Source of the DNA: Saprospiraceae bacterium
GTDB taxonomy: Bacteria > Bacteroidota > Bacteroidia > Chitinophagales > Saprospiraceae
Assembly: GCA_016717105.1 (NCBI GenBank)
Contig: JADKGF010000010.1
Location: 1-64,000, forward strand
DNA length: 64,000 nt
Direction of reading: 5' to 3'
In this document: positions 9,056 to 19,124 of the stretch, in pieces
Position numbering within the stretch: position 1 is the first letter of the stretch
Layout: every line of letters starts with the position of its first letter
Notes under the pieces: model-generated
What the model saw: the letters and a program-made list of their open reading frames with translations, nothing else
The model's database searches: none
Told to the model about the DNA's origin: nothing
Program-made: the position numbers and the translations under genes

Positions 9056-9748
9056 CTACTCTATTTGTTTTGATTTATTGGTTTTATGTTTTATAAATTC
9101 ATAAATTATGGGTAACAGTGAGATGCCAATGATCGCAAAAATAACAGTTTCGAAGTTGTCTTTTACGATGGGAATATTCCCGAAAAAGTAACCTAGCAAA
9201 GTGAGGCCAATGACCCACAACATACCTCCGACTATATTAAATCTAATAAATAACGGATATGCCATCTGGCCAATACCAGCTACAAATGGCGCAAATGTTC
9301 GTACGATGGGTACAAATCTTGCAATAATAATGGTTCTAGGCCCATGTTTTGCATAAAATGTTTGTGTCTGGTCGATATATTCTTTTTTGACAAGTTGGTA
9401 ACCTTTTATTTTCCAATTTAAAATTTTTAGCCCCAAATTCTTGCCTACGGAATAATTGACTGTATCACCGATGACAGCAGCAATGATAAGGCTGACAATA
9501 ATTATTGGAAGACTAAGCTTTGCAGTGACTCCGGCATCATTTACCACACCTGCACAAAATGCTCCAGCTGCAAAGAGCAATGAATCGCCTGGCAAAAATG
9601 GCATGACTACGAGACCTGTCTCCACAAAAATGACTATAAAAAGCAGAATATAGACCCAAAGGCCATATTCCTGAATCATCACAAACAAATGTTCATCTAC
9701 ATGGAGGATGAAATCCATCAGTGATTTAATAATTTCAACAAAATCCAT
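9056..9748 (-). CDS. DedA-family membrane protein (second tandem copy)
   Basis: A 230-residue DedA paralogue of its downstream neighbour. Diagnostic segments are FVETGLVVMPFLPGDSLLF, a GDTVNYSVGKNLG loop and IIIARFVPIVRTFAPFVAG. Divergence from the neighbouring copy is large, so the pair is an old duplication and not an assembly repeat. It starts 19 bases after the proline dehydrogenase stop, consistent with cotranscription. Which lipid carrier each copy handles cannot be told from sequence. Confidence 0.88.
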   Translation of the reverse strand: MDFVEIIKSLMDFILHVDEHLFVMIQEYGLWVYILLFIVIFVETGLVVMPFLPGDSLLFAAGAFCAGVVNDAGVTAKLSLPIIIVSLIIAAVIGDTVNYSVGKNLGLKILNWKIKGYQLVKKEYIDQTQTFYAKHGPRTIIIARFVPIVRTFAPFVAGIGQMAYPLFIRFNIVGGMLWVIGLTLLGYFFGNIPIVKDNFETVIFAIIGISLLPIIYEFIKHKTNKSKQIE

Positions 9749-9767
9749 TTCTATTTTTTAAGTTTTG

Positions 9768-10958
9768 TTACATACCGCGACGACGCATTTCTTTATCAAT
9801 TAGCAGCAATTCTCTGCTCATTTCACCTGTAACCGAGGTGTTTTCTTCAGTACGTCTTATCAGATATGGAATGACATCTTTTATCGGACCATAGACAACG
9901 TATTTGGCGGCATTGTATCCGGCATTTGCCAGGTTAAAAGTAATATTGTCACTCATGCCGTATAATTGGCAGAAGTTAATATGCGGATGATTATGAGGTA
10001 TTCCTTTTTCATGAATCAATTGCGCTTGATGCAAATTGCTATCAGCATTATGTGAAGCGCAACAAGACGATATGGTTTCGTAATGCTCGATGCAATAATC
10101 CAAGGCTTTGTTATAATCGCGGTCTGTTGCTTCTTTGGTTGGTTGTATAGGTGAAGGTATGCCCAATTCTAAAGCTCGTTCTCTTTCCTTGTCCATATAG
10201 GCTCCACGCACCATCTTTGATCCAAAAAGTACACCTTTGTCCAAACAACGCTTATGGTCTCGTATCATGTGCTCCAATTTGATGGTATTGTACAATTGAT
10301 AAGTATTATACACAGTCACTCTTTCCTTATTATATTTCTCCATCATCTGCATGACCAATTCGTCGATGGGATCTTGAAGCCAACTTTCTTCAGCATCAAC
10401 AAAAATACTTACACCCAGTTCGGATGCTTTATTACAAATTTCATCAATCCGCTCATAAAGATGTTGGAATTTTCTTTGATCGCCTTCAGAAATTGTTTCC
10501 TTATTGTGGAGTTTTTCGAGAATGAGATTATCTACAAGTCCTGTGATTTTGGTACTGACTACAGGCACAGAGTTGTTGGAAGCAGCCATTTCGATTGCTT
10601 TGAGTGTTTCCTTCATTGCTGTGTCCAAATCGTCCTCATCACTTTTACCTTCGGCACCATAGTCAAGGATAGTCAACGTATCATATTCGTATAGTTTGTC
10701 TATGACTTTCTGACAATCCAGAAGGGATTCTCCTCCACAAAATTGTGGAAAGATGGTGTTTCTGATGACGGTTTCTGTAAAAGGAAGCTTAAATTTGATG
10801 GCAAAAAGTCCCAGTTTTGAGCCGATCTTGACCATATTTGGATTGTTCATCCACTTGAAGAGCCAGGCAGTTTTCTTTAATTCTTTGTCTGATTTGTTGG
10901 AGAATGCAATCTCCGTGTTTAAGAGGTCAAGATTTTGTTTAGGTTCGGGTTCACTCAT
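9768..10958 (-). CDS. Proline dehydrogenase
   Basis: FAD-dependent enzyme of 396 residues oxidising L-proline to pyrroline-5-carboxylate at the membrane, passing electrons to quinone. It is the monofunctional Bacteroidota form, not the PutA fusion. TIM-barrel features are FVDAEESWLQDPIDEL, GSKMVRGAYMDKERERA (FAD/substrate region), CASHNADSN and the C-terminal YLIRRTEENTSVTGEMSREL, with the R-R-x-x-E-N motif for substrate carboxylate binding. It lies 9 bases from aroE. No P5C dehydrogenase is in the window. Confidence 0.92.
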   Translation of the reverse strand: MSEPEPKQNLDLLNTEIAFSNKSDKELKKTAWLFKWMNNPNMVKIGSKLGLFAIKFKLPFTETVIRNTIFPQFCGGESLLDCQKVIDKLYEYDTLTILDYGAEGKSDEDDLDTAMKETLKAIEMAASNNSVPVVSTKITGLVDNLILEKLHNKETISEGDQRKFQHLYERIDEICNKASELGVSIFVDAEESWLQDPIDELVMQMMEKYNKERVTVYNTYQLYNTIKLEHMIRDHKRCLDKGVLFGSKMVRGAYMDKERERALELGIPSPIQPTKEATDRDYNKALDYCIEHYETISSCCASHNADSNLHQAQLIHEKGIPHNHPHINFCQLYGMSDNITFNLANAGYNAAKYVVYGPIKDVIPYLIRRTEENTSVTGEMSRELLLIDKEMRRRGM

Positions 10959-10967
10959 AAGTGTTGG

Positions 10968-11708
10968 TTAAATTTCTGTTTGGTTCCAGATATGCCATGC
11001 TTTTTCAGCTTGAAGGATCAACATATCATGACCGTTTTTGATTTTACATCCCATTTTTAATCCTTCGCTCAAAAATATGGTTTTTTCGGGATTATATATA
11101 AGGTCATATAAAAAATATTTTTCATTTAGCCATTCATAAGGTATTTCGGGTTTGTTTTTGATGCTTGGTGACATTCCTAGCGGAGTAGTATTGATGATAA
11201 GATTTATGGATGAAAATAGGGCTTTATCGATGTCTTGATAGCGTATTATACCTTTTTTACTTCTACTTATCAGACTATATTGAATATCTAATTTCTTTAA
11301 TATATATTGTACCGCTCTTGATGCGCCACCAGTTCCCAAGACCAAAGCACCATGGATATTTTTTGATTTTTCAATTAATGACAAAAGTGACTTTTCGAAT
11401 CCATAACAATCTGTGTTGTATCCTATTGTTTTTCCATTTTTAAATGCGATGGTATTTACTGCTCCAATGGTTTTGGCAACAATGTCAAGTTCATCCAAAT
11501 AGGGTAGAATGGCTTCTTTGTAAGGAATAGTCACATTTAAGCCTGAAAAATCCAATTTTGAAATCAATGCCGCAAACTCCTTGATATTATTTAATGGGTA
11601 TGTTTTGTAATCAGCATCTATTCTTTCATTTTTAAACTTAGTATTAAAGTAATCAGGAGAGAATGAATGCTCCAGTGGATAACCAATAAGTCCATATTGT
11701 TTGGTCAT
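10968..11708 (-). CDS. aroE: Shikimate 5-dehydrogenase
   Basis: NADPH-dependent reduction of 3-dehydroshikimate in chorismate synthesis; 246 residues. Shikimate-binding motif GYPLEHSFSP at the N terminus, NVTIPYKEAI with the catalytic lysine around residue 65, NTDCYGFEKSL, and the dinucleotide-binding LVLGTGGASRAVQYIL around residue 125. Starts 6 bases after the acpH stop and ends 9 bases before the proline dehydrogenase start, so it is in the middle of a tight leftward gene run. Confidence 0.93.
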   Translation of the reverse strand: MTKQYGLIGYPLEHSFSPDYFNTKFKNERIDADYKTYPLNNIKEFAALISKLDFSGLNVTIPYKEAILPYLDELDIVAKTIGAVNTIAFKNGKTIGYNTDCYGFEKSLLSLIEKSKNIHGALVLGTGGASRAVQYILKKLDIQYSLISRSKKGIIRYQDIDKALFSSINLIINTTPLGMSPSIKNKPEIPYEWLNEKYFLYDLIYNPEKTIFLSEGLKMGCKIKNGHDMLILQAEKAWHIWNQTEI

Positions 11709-11714
11709 AATATC

Positions 11715-12298
11715 TTAATTACAGGCACAAAATGGGTCGATATGGATTAACAGCTCGGGAAAGAAGGCCATGAAATGCTGTTCTAGTTTAGTGAAATGAG
11801 TTCTCAAGTCTTCATGCGCTTTGTCAAAGTTGTTATTGAAATTGGCTCTTTTCCCAACTCTATCGAAAGTCTTGCGCAATCTTTCTTCATTTTTACAACT
11901 CATAAGGAAGTCATCTGCAATCATTAATGGTAGTTTTTCACGCAGTTTTAAAGGGAAAATATCTTTTTACTTTCAAGCATTGTATAGGTACGTTCTATAA
12001 AAGTATGAATATTTTCAGGTGAATATCGTGCCCAGTGAATAGTCAGGAAGTGATCAAATAAAATGTCAGTGGTCACAGGTGCATATTTCCCTTGTGTTGG
12101 GTGTAAAAGTCTGATTGCAGCCCTTACTTCATCATGTTCGTCAGTAAATCTGTCTATTTTTTTATGTAACTCAATGCCTTGCATGATATTTGGATCAAGT
12201 AATTTTTTATCTTTATTGGTGATAAAATCAGCCATAAAATTACCAGCCAACAGATCCGCATCTGTACATGATAAAAGCATGTGTGCTAAATGATTCAA
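11715..12298 (-). pseudogene. acpH: ACP phosphodiesterase (DUF479), broken by a frameshift
   Basis: The upstream part (12298 to about 11950; TTG start) encodes MNHLAHMLLSC, ADLLAGNFMADF and the helical core with DRFTDEHDEV; the downstream part (to 11715) encodes LPLMIADDFLMSC and the C-terminal helices. The two halves together give a typical AcpH of about 193 residues, the enzyme that removes 4'-phosphopantetheine from ACP. They are in different frames: one base is missing near the CCC/TTTT runs at 11948-11955. A homopolymer sequencing error is as likely as a real lesion. It heads a leftward run with aroE. Confidence 0.8.
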
Positions 12299-12393
12299 TA
12301 CTTATTGATTTGCAACTTTCGGAAATAACAAATTGGCGGCTTTCTTCATTAATGCGTTTGAGTTTTTATTGTAGAACGGTATTGAAAATATAA

Positions 12394-13319
12394 TTATTTA
12401 CTTATTTTACCATTATCTTTTAAGATACTTATTACTTCAATTTCACTGAGTTGTGTGATATTTGCAATTAAGGGAACAGGTATTTTATTTTCATGGCAAT
12501 TCAGAACGATTTGAACTTGATTTTTAAATATTCCTTTTTGAATGCCAATTTGTTCACCTTCTTGTCTTATCCTACTATAAGTGGTCATAATATCATCTTT
12601 TATTTTGGATGGTATGGATTCAATTGCTTCATTGAGTTCGAATTTTGAAATGTCCGAAACATTTACTACGTAAACAAAGAGCTGCTCCAAAAAGTTTCCT
12701 CTGTCTTTTGTTTCTGAAAATAAAGTAAAAATTCGCTGGAAATCAGCCGCAAGTTTGATTGGATCAAAAGCGCTTCGCTGTGCCAGTATTGCAGCTGCCA
12801 TCATTCCATTGCGTATATTCTCTATACTTTCTCTGATAGTGATCTCAATTCAATGAAAATATGTCTGATAGAAGGGATATATTCACCCAATGTATCACTC
12901 AGCTTCGGGAATAATGCCTTAAGTTGTGGAGCTTCCCATTGTTTTTTGCCTTGATAATAGATAAATGGGATGATAAGTTTAAGTGGCTTTTTGTCAGCAA
13001 TACATTTGAAGTAATGTGAGAATAGATAGTGTCCCACTTGTATTAGGACAAACTTATCTGGCGAAGATTTATGTTCGAAAAGTAAAACGATATCAATAGG
13101 CTCGTTATCCAAAGTTTTGACTTCAAACACTATGTCAGAAAAATGCTCGCTTAGATCTTCTTGGATGTATGATTCTTGGGTGACCTTGAGTGAATGAATA
13201 TCAATTTCTTTCAGCAAAGGATCGGGCAAAAAACGTTCAAAAAAAGAAATTGCTCTATCTGGGTCAGAGAAAGATGCTTTGACAAATTTGTCGTGTAGAT
13301 GATGTATTTTTTTTGACAT
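12394..13319 (-). pseudogene. Rpn/transposase_31-family nuclease-like protein, frameshifted
   Basis: Two pieces form one protein of about 305 residues. The N-terminal piece (13319 to about 12830) has HHLHDKFVKASFSDPDRA and the PD-(D/E)XK-like core DIVFEVKTLDNEPIDIVLLFEHKSS, typical of Rpn recombination-promoting nucleases. The C-terminal piece (to 12394) has the helical SKFELNEAIESIP, R-Q-E-G-E-Q-x-G repeat and a winged-helix-like tail. The break is a missing A at 12828-12830. Rpn proteins are often patchily distributed and annotated as transposases. It lies 34 bases downstream of smc. Confidence 0.78.
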
Positions 13320-13353
13320 AAGTTGTGATATAATTTACAATAACCGCAAATTT

Positions 13354-16300
13354 TTAGTTGATATTTTCCAAAATAGGCTCGTGCTTTAGTGATCGAAAAT
13401 CTACTGCACTAACAGCAGATATACCTGGTTCTGTCATGTACACGCCGTATAATACATTGACTTCTGCCATCGTAGATTTGTTGTGTGTCACGATGATAAA
13501 CTGCGAATCCTTACTGAACTTGCGGATGATGTTATTGAATTTTTGAATATTAGCATCATCGAGTGGTGCATCTACTTCATCAAAAATACAGAAAGGCGCA
13601 GGCTTCAACAAATAAAGTGCAAATAGCAATGCTGTAGCGGTGAGTGTTTTTTCGCCACCTGAAAGTTGACTAAGAGACTTTGGTTTTTTACCTTTAGGTT
13701 TTGCAATGATTTCAATATCAGACTCAAGCGGATTGGAAGTGTCTAGCAATATCAGGTCGCAAGTATCATCTTCTGTAAATAGACTCCTGAAAACTTCGAT
13801 AAAACTCACTCTCACTTTTTCAAAGGCTTCCATAAATTGTCCAGTTGCCGTTTTTTCTATCTCTTTCATGGTGTCAGCAAGGCTTTCCTTTGCATCAAGG
13901 ATGTCTTTACGCTGTACATTTATATTGTCATATCTTTCTTTCATTTCGTTATAAGCTTCTACAGCGAGTGGATTTACGTCTCCATAAGACTGCATTCTGA
14001 CCTTGATTTTTTCCAATTCTTCACTGAGCTGTTCATAATCAATTCCTGCTTCGGCTTCTTGATTGATGATGTCATTTACAGAAATGTTAAATTCTATCCT
14101 TAATCTTTCGCCCACCGCTTGGATCTGAAATTTTTGTTCTGTAAACTGATCTTTTAGTGTTTGGATGATCTGCTGTAGTTGTGATTGTACTTTGGTCAGC
14201 TGTCGGATTTCGTCATCCAATTCATTGATCGTATTGCGTGCCTTGAAAAAATCTTGTTCCGCTTCTGATAGTGTGGACTGAAAGTTCTTTTTCTCCAAAT
14301 AATATACCTGTAATTCTTGATCTATTTTGATCAATTGATCTTCTATATCAATTCGTTCACGATCTTCAGATAAAATCCGTTGACGATCGTTTTGGATCTT
14401 ATGAGATAATTCTGATATTTTTAAATCCCTGAATTCCTTATCTTTAACAAAATTGCCAATCAGATTTTGATGCCTGATGAGTGCAATATTATGTTGGTTA
14501 AACTGCTCAGAAGCTGAAGACATTTTTTCGCCAAGGACATCGATGTTTTTTTCTTTGCCATCTTCAGGTTTTTCTAATTCTTCAATTCGTTTCCTTAAAG
14601 CCTTGATTTGTTGGTCTTCTTGGGCAATCTGATTTTGAATATCTTTGATCTGAACTTTTGCTGATTTGATTTTTACATCACTTTCATCTTTAAACTGTCT
14701 GAAAGACTGGATTTGGTGTTGAATTCTTATTCTATCCTGATCTATATGTTGTAGTTCTTTTTTTATTTTATCAATAAAACCATTAAAATTGGATGATTTC
14801 AGATTTTGAAGATCCTTTTTTATTGTGGTTAATCGGTTATTCAAGTCTGTTTTAAGAGATGCATTTTCTTGTAAAAACTGGGCGAGCTTTTCGAGATTTT
14901 GTTTTCGTCCTATTTTTTTGCCTTCAAATAGGCCAACCGAACCACCAGCTATGGTGAATCCGTGTTTTAAATATGTACCTGTGGACGAAATGATGACTAT
15001 ATCTTGGTCAGTTTCCTTTAGTTCATCAGGCTCGCCACTGAAAATATACACCTTTGACAATAAGTTTTCCAAAAGTGGTTTGAATTTATTTTCAATTTTG
15101 ATGACGTCGATGGCCCTAACAAATTTATGATCACTCAATTTTTTTGTCTCCTGCGTTTTTTCGATTCTATCAAGCAAGAAAAAAATTGGCTTTGCCTTGC
15201 TGTGCATTTTTGAGTAAAGTAATACCATGAAGTGCTTCTGCCAAGTTTGACACCACAAAATGATTCAGATAATTTTCTAAATACAATTCAATAGGCGCCT
15301 TGTATTGCTCGTCCACATCGAGAATATCGGAAAGTAAAATCAAATCTTTTTTCCAATGATCGTGCAGAAAACGAATAGATTCAGGAAATCCTTCAAAATT
15401 GTCAATCATACTCCGGAGCAGATCATATTCATTTTGTTTTGAGTCGATATTTCGGTTTACAACATTGAGATCTTCTTGTAGTTTATCTCTTTGTTTTTCA
15501 AGAGATGCAATGTTGGATTGCCTATTTTGTTCGTTATTTATAAGCGATTCGAGCTCTTTTTCTTTTAATGCAAAAGCAGAATTATACTCTGTTTCTTGTT
15601 GATTCCATCTACTAAACTCCTTCTCTCTGGACTGTACTGACTCCGTGATCCTGAAGATTTCTCCTTCATTATTTTCGATATTATTTCGTCGAATAGCAAT
15701 GGATTTTTCCAAGTTATAGACCTGTTTTTCTATTTCTTGCTTTTCTTTTTGCCGAATATCAAAGCTCAATTTTGCCGTATTGTATTCTGATCGCACTGAT
15801 TCGTAAATCTCCTTCGATTGTTGAAGCGTAGTTTTCAGATTTTCTAATTGAACAGTTTCGTCTTGGATTCTTTTTTCTAATTGCTTAGAATCGATACCTG
15901 CTTTTTCTATTTCCGTTTCACTTTCAGATAATACCTTGGTTAAGTGCTCTTTATTTTGTTTTTTGAATCCTAACTTTTGGTTGAGAAGGCCTTTCTCGTT
16001 TTCTCTTGTTCGGATTTGATATACTAGATCACTCAGTTTTTTCTGATGATCCGAAAGGGCCAACTCTTTGTCTAAGTTAGCTTTTTTGTCTTTTTCCAGT
16101 GTCGCTTGTTTGCCGAGCAATAAGATGTCATTGGCTCGATATGTATCCTGGTCTCTAAGCAATTGCTCTGAAATTCCCTTATATTTTTGCTTAAGGTGTT
16201 GAATGGAAAATACAGCATGTCTGATGCTCATTTCCTTATATTCAGCCTTGATGTCGAGATATTTTTGGGTTCTTCTGGCTTGTTTTTCTAAGGTTTTTAG

Positions 16301-16903
16301 ATTGCCTTCGATTTCAAAAAGCAAGTCATCGATACGATTGAGATCTTCAGTGGCGCTTTTAAGTTTGCTTAAGGTTTCGCGTTTACGGATTTTATATTTA
16401 GACACGCCGGCAGCTTGTTCAAACATCCTTCTTCTAGAATTCTCTTTATCCGCCAAAATATCATCTACCATACCCAATGCAATGATGGCGTATGAATTGG
16501 AACCAATGCCCGTATCTAGAAATAAGGAATTTATATCCTTCAATCGGCAAACTACATTATTGAGCTTGTATTCGGATTCTCCAGATCTATAAAGCGTACG
16601 AGAGATAGTTACATTTTGATATTCAACAGGTAAGAGGTTTTTATCATTTTCGAATGTCAATGCCACAGTAGCCGTAGGAGCTTCCTTTTTGGTCTTAGTA
16701 CCATTAAATATGACATCAGACATCGCTTCCAATCTCAGTTCTTTGCTTTTCTGCTCACCTAGTACCCATCTGATAGCATCGACGATATTGGATTTGCCTG
16801 AACCGTTAGGCCCGACCACACCAATCACGTCTTCGCTGAAATTCAGGATAGTGTCATTAGCAAAACTTTTAAATCCCTTTATTTGAAGGCTCTTCAATCT
16901 CAT
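13354..16903 (-). pseudogene. smc: Chromosome partition protein SMC, interrupted by one frameshift
   Basis: A complete SMC of about 1183 residues once a frameshift is repaired. The ATG at 16903 gives MRLKSLQIKGFKSFAND; Walker A GPNGSGKSN is at residues 31-39. Long coiled coils flank a hinge near the middle, and the C-terminal head has the signature LSGGEKTLTATALLFALY and Walker B CIFDEVDAPLDD. The break is in a run of seven A (plus strand) at 15179-15185; six would restore the frame, and it falls just before the hinge. SMC is rarely dispensable, so a sequencing error is likely. A -7 box overlaps the start region. Confidence 0.9.
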
Positions 16904-16909
16904 AAGGGG

Positions 16910-16917
16910 CAAAGATA
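16910..16917 (-). promoter_or_regulatory. -7 box immediately before smc
   Basis: TATCTTTG on the minus strand ends 6 bases before the smc ATG at 16903, so transcription would begin at or within a few bases of the start codon (near-leaderless). It is downstream of the terminator of the candidate RNA gene, which gives smc its own promoter. Confidence 0.5.
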
Positions 16918-16961
16918 AAATTTATTTTGGGACAGATAGGAGACAAGTTTGGTGTTTATGC

Positions 16962-17001
16962 AAAAAAAAAATGGCCACTTCCCCCAAAGTGACCATTTTT
17001 T
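16962..17001 (-). terminator. Terminator of the candidate structured RNA
   Basis: On the minus strand an 11-bp stem (AATGGTCACTT with AAGTGGCCATT, one U-G wobble) around a short G-rich loop is followed by a long T-run. It ends about 60 bases before the smc start codon and fits as the 3' end of a leftward transcript. Confidence 0.8.
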
Positions 17002-17257
17002 GATCTTTCGATCCCCATGAACTTTACCAAAACTTTTAAAAAAATCCAGGTTTCTCAAGCCCGAATTTTACATCTCTTTATAATAACTAAGAACTCAATC
17101 CATACCTTTTGACCAAACTATCGGGTTGATTTTACAATTTTTAAAATCAACCCGAAGTCCGATTTTGTTTTTAATCCCATGAACATTTCCGATATTTCGG
17201 ACCGATTCTTTAACCGTATGAAAGGTAAGCTATTTTGTTTTTCTCCCTTTCACATGA
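16965..17257 (-). ncRNA. Candidate structured non-coding RNA, unclassified
   Basis: No ORF occupies this stretch, but on the minus strand it has a -7 box (TATCTTTG at 17265-17258), several helices and a terminator. Helices: GTGAAAGG with CCTTTCAT near the 5' end; GGTCCGA (17203-17197) with TCGGACT (17162-17156); and a perfect 13-bp stem, 17154-17142 with 17134-17122, with a 7-base loop. A GTTCATGGG motif occurs twice. Length would be about 285 nt. I could not match it to tmRNA, RNase P RNA or SRP RNA by their conserved motifs; a 6S-type RNA is one untested possibility. The strand is chosen from promoter and terminator polarity. Confidence 0.6.
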
Positions 17258-17265
17258 CAAAGATA
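17258..17265 (-). promoter_or_regulatory. -7 box of the candidate structured RNA
   Basis: TATCTTTG on the minus strand, about 8 bases before the first helix of the candidate RNA. A -33 TTG at the ideal distance is not clear. Confidence 0.45.
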
Positions 17266-17299
17266 CGGGGACATGTTTCAAAAGAAAAATACAAAATTA

Positions 17300-17746
17300 A
17301 GGCACAATAACATATAAATATTTGTAATATGAATAAAATCGAATGATTAATTCCAAATGATTGCAAATAAATAATAATGTTAAAATAACATAGCTTTAAG
17401 CACTAACAGAACCATTAATGAAGTATGTTGTTCTTTTGGGCTTAAAAATGACTCCGAAATCTATTGATTGACATTTGAGCAAAGTTTTTCTAACATTCCT
17501 GGTCATTCCCAGTATTTTAGTTCCTGGGGGGGCAAATCTTATTTATTGTAAGCAGCAAGTGTTGAATATCATTATCAGGATGCCTCAAATCATATTTTCC
17601 ATGTCCAATTTCATGGGAAAATTGATCACCAATAGTTCTAAACAATTGCAGTCATGCATACTAATAGGTTTATGCAATTAAATCTAATGAATAAACTATG
17701 GCTCGGTTCTAATAAATTGTAAATCGTAGGCATCCCTAATTTTATT
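17300..17746. other. Gene-poor AT-rich stretch
   Basis: Short ORFs occur here but none has a recognisable product, signal peptide or credible start. I see nothing functional that I can support. Confidence 0.4.
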
Positions 17747-18351
17747 CTATCCTTTTACATTTCGATCAAAATAAGTCCAGAAGTCCATTCCACCTATAGT
17801 TTTTATTTTTTTCAAAATTATTTGGTTAAAGAATTCTATTGTTAGGTTTGTACAATCTCCATGTCCCATTGAATCATGGATATTTTTATCCATATATAAC
17901 ATGCACACTTCAAAGGATTCTGATGTATTCCAATTTGTCAAAATTTTTTTATGGATGCCACTATTTGGAGGAAATCCAAAGCTGGATTTTCTATCACGTA
18001 TATATGACTTATAGTAATATGAAAATAAGCATTTTCCTGCAAGATATTTTCTTTTTCATATTGAAATATAATAAAGTGTACGTTTAAAGCCCATATTAAA
18101 GATTTGCCATTGTATTAGGGTACTCAGAGTGGTGAACAATCAAATAGTCCAACACATGTATTTGATGATTCACAATTTTGAAATACATAAGGTAAATTTT
18201 GAGTACTATTAGAATTTGATTTTTGCTTAATTTCAGATCTCTCTGCAATTTTTGTATTAAAACAACTATAGAAACATACTAAAGACATTAAAGCATAAAA
18301 GATTGTTTTCTTGATGAGTGAATAACCTATAATTTGACTGGAATTTTTCAT
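17747..18351 (-). pseudogene. Degenerate putative lipoprotein gene
   Basis: The 5' part (18351 to 18124) encodes a 75-residue product with a lipoprotein signal peptide ending in CFYSC. Downstream, the same strand stays mostly open in shifting frames: a segment reading YEKENILQENAYFHITISH, then a 64-residue open segment containing MDKNIHDSMGHGDCTNLTI and ending FDRNVKG. Stops and at least one frame change (near 17941-17950) separate the pieces. I do not recognise the family. It may be a decayed lipoprotein gene or one corrupted by indel errors. Confidence 0.35.
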
Positions 18352-18430
18352 AAAAATTTATATTACTAATGTTTTTAAAATATTTATGACTACAAACCTA
18401 CAAAATTATAAAATTTAACCAAACTAACAT

Positions 18431-19055
18431 TTGTCAGTAAATCTTTTCATGCATAAACACCAATTAGCCATTTTAATCCTTGGGGCTGGAGGCTCATCCC
18501 GATTGGGGCAAGCCAAACAATTGCTTTCTTTCGGAGTATCTACAATGCTGAATAGGATAGTGGATGTTGCTTTACAAAGTAAAGTTGGCAATATTTACTT
18601 GGTTTTGGGTGCGTCGTATGATGAAGTGAAATCAAGTATCGTTGATACCTCAGTTCATATCATTCATAATAAAAACTGGGCAAATGGACTTTCCACTTCC
18701 ATAGTCACAGGAGTCAATGAAATCTTACAACAAGCACCTTCGACACAAGGTATTCTAATTATGCTTGGGGACCAGATTTTGATACTACCGACGCATATAA
18801 ATCAAGTGGTTCAAGTGTTTTTAGCAGAAAAATTGTGATATTGTTTATGCAGATTACAAAAGTGATTTCGGCCCGCCGGCGATATTTGGCGTCAAGACCT
18901 TTAATGAACTTATATCTTTGGAAATGGATCAAGGTGCCAAAAAATTAATCAAGTCAGATATGTATAAAGTTGCATCTGTGATCATTCAGGAAGGCAAATA
19001 TGATATTGATACTACTTCTGATTATGAACAAATAAAAGGACTAATTAAATATTAG
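18431..19055 (+). pseudogene. MobA-like NTP transferase (molybdopterin cytidylyltransferase type), frameshifted
   Basis: The first part, with start near MHKHQLAILILGAGGSSRLG, carries the nucleotidyltransferase signature L-G-A-G-x-S-x-R-x-G-x-x-K/Q and later the acidic GILIMLGDQ. After an extra A in a run at 18828-18832 the frame changes and continues as DFGPPAIFG, DQGAKKLI and DIDTTSDYEQIKGL to the stop at 19055, giving about 200 residues. Members of this group activate the molybdenum cofactor with CTP for xanthine-dehydrogenase-type enzymes. Its place directly before the Mo-hydroxylase subunits supports that role. Confidence 0.8.
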
Positions 19056-19099
19056 TAAAATATTAAGATATTGAATTATAAATATCAAAAAGTAAAACT

Positions 19100-19107
19100 T
19101 AACTTTG
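19100..19107 (+). promoter_or_regulatory. -7 box before the 2Fe-2S subunit gene
   Basis: TAACTTTG matches TAnnTTTG and lies 17 bases before the ATG at 19125, suggesting that the Mo-hydroxylase structural genes can be transcribed separately from the NTP transferase. No well-spaced -33 element is seen. Confidence 0.4.
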
Positions 19108-19124
19108 TGTAAAATAAAATAAAG

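Noticed and set aside
10254..10694. Plus-strand ORF of 146 codons
   Set aside because: Lies antisense inside the proline dehydrogenase gene and has no motif of its own.
11940..11960. Programmed -1 frameshifting in acpH
   Set aside because: There is a T/A-rich stretch, but no slippery heptamer in the correct reading phase and no downstream structure; the same kind of lesion occurs in many neighbouring genes.
16962..17265. tmRNA, RNase P RNA or SRP RNA
   Set aside because: No tRNA-like ends with tag ORF, no P4-type conserved core and no SRP domain loop that I could recognise.
17475..17681. Small ORF in the gene-poor stretch
   Set aside because: No signal peptide, domain or ribosome-binding site; composition like non-coding DNA.
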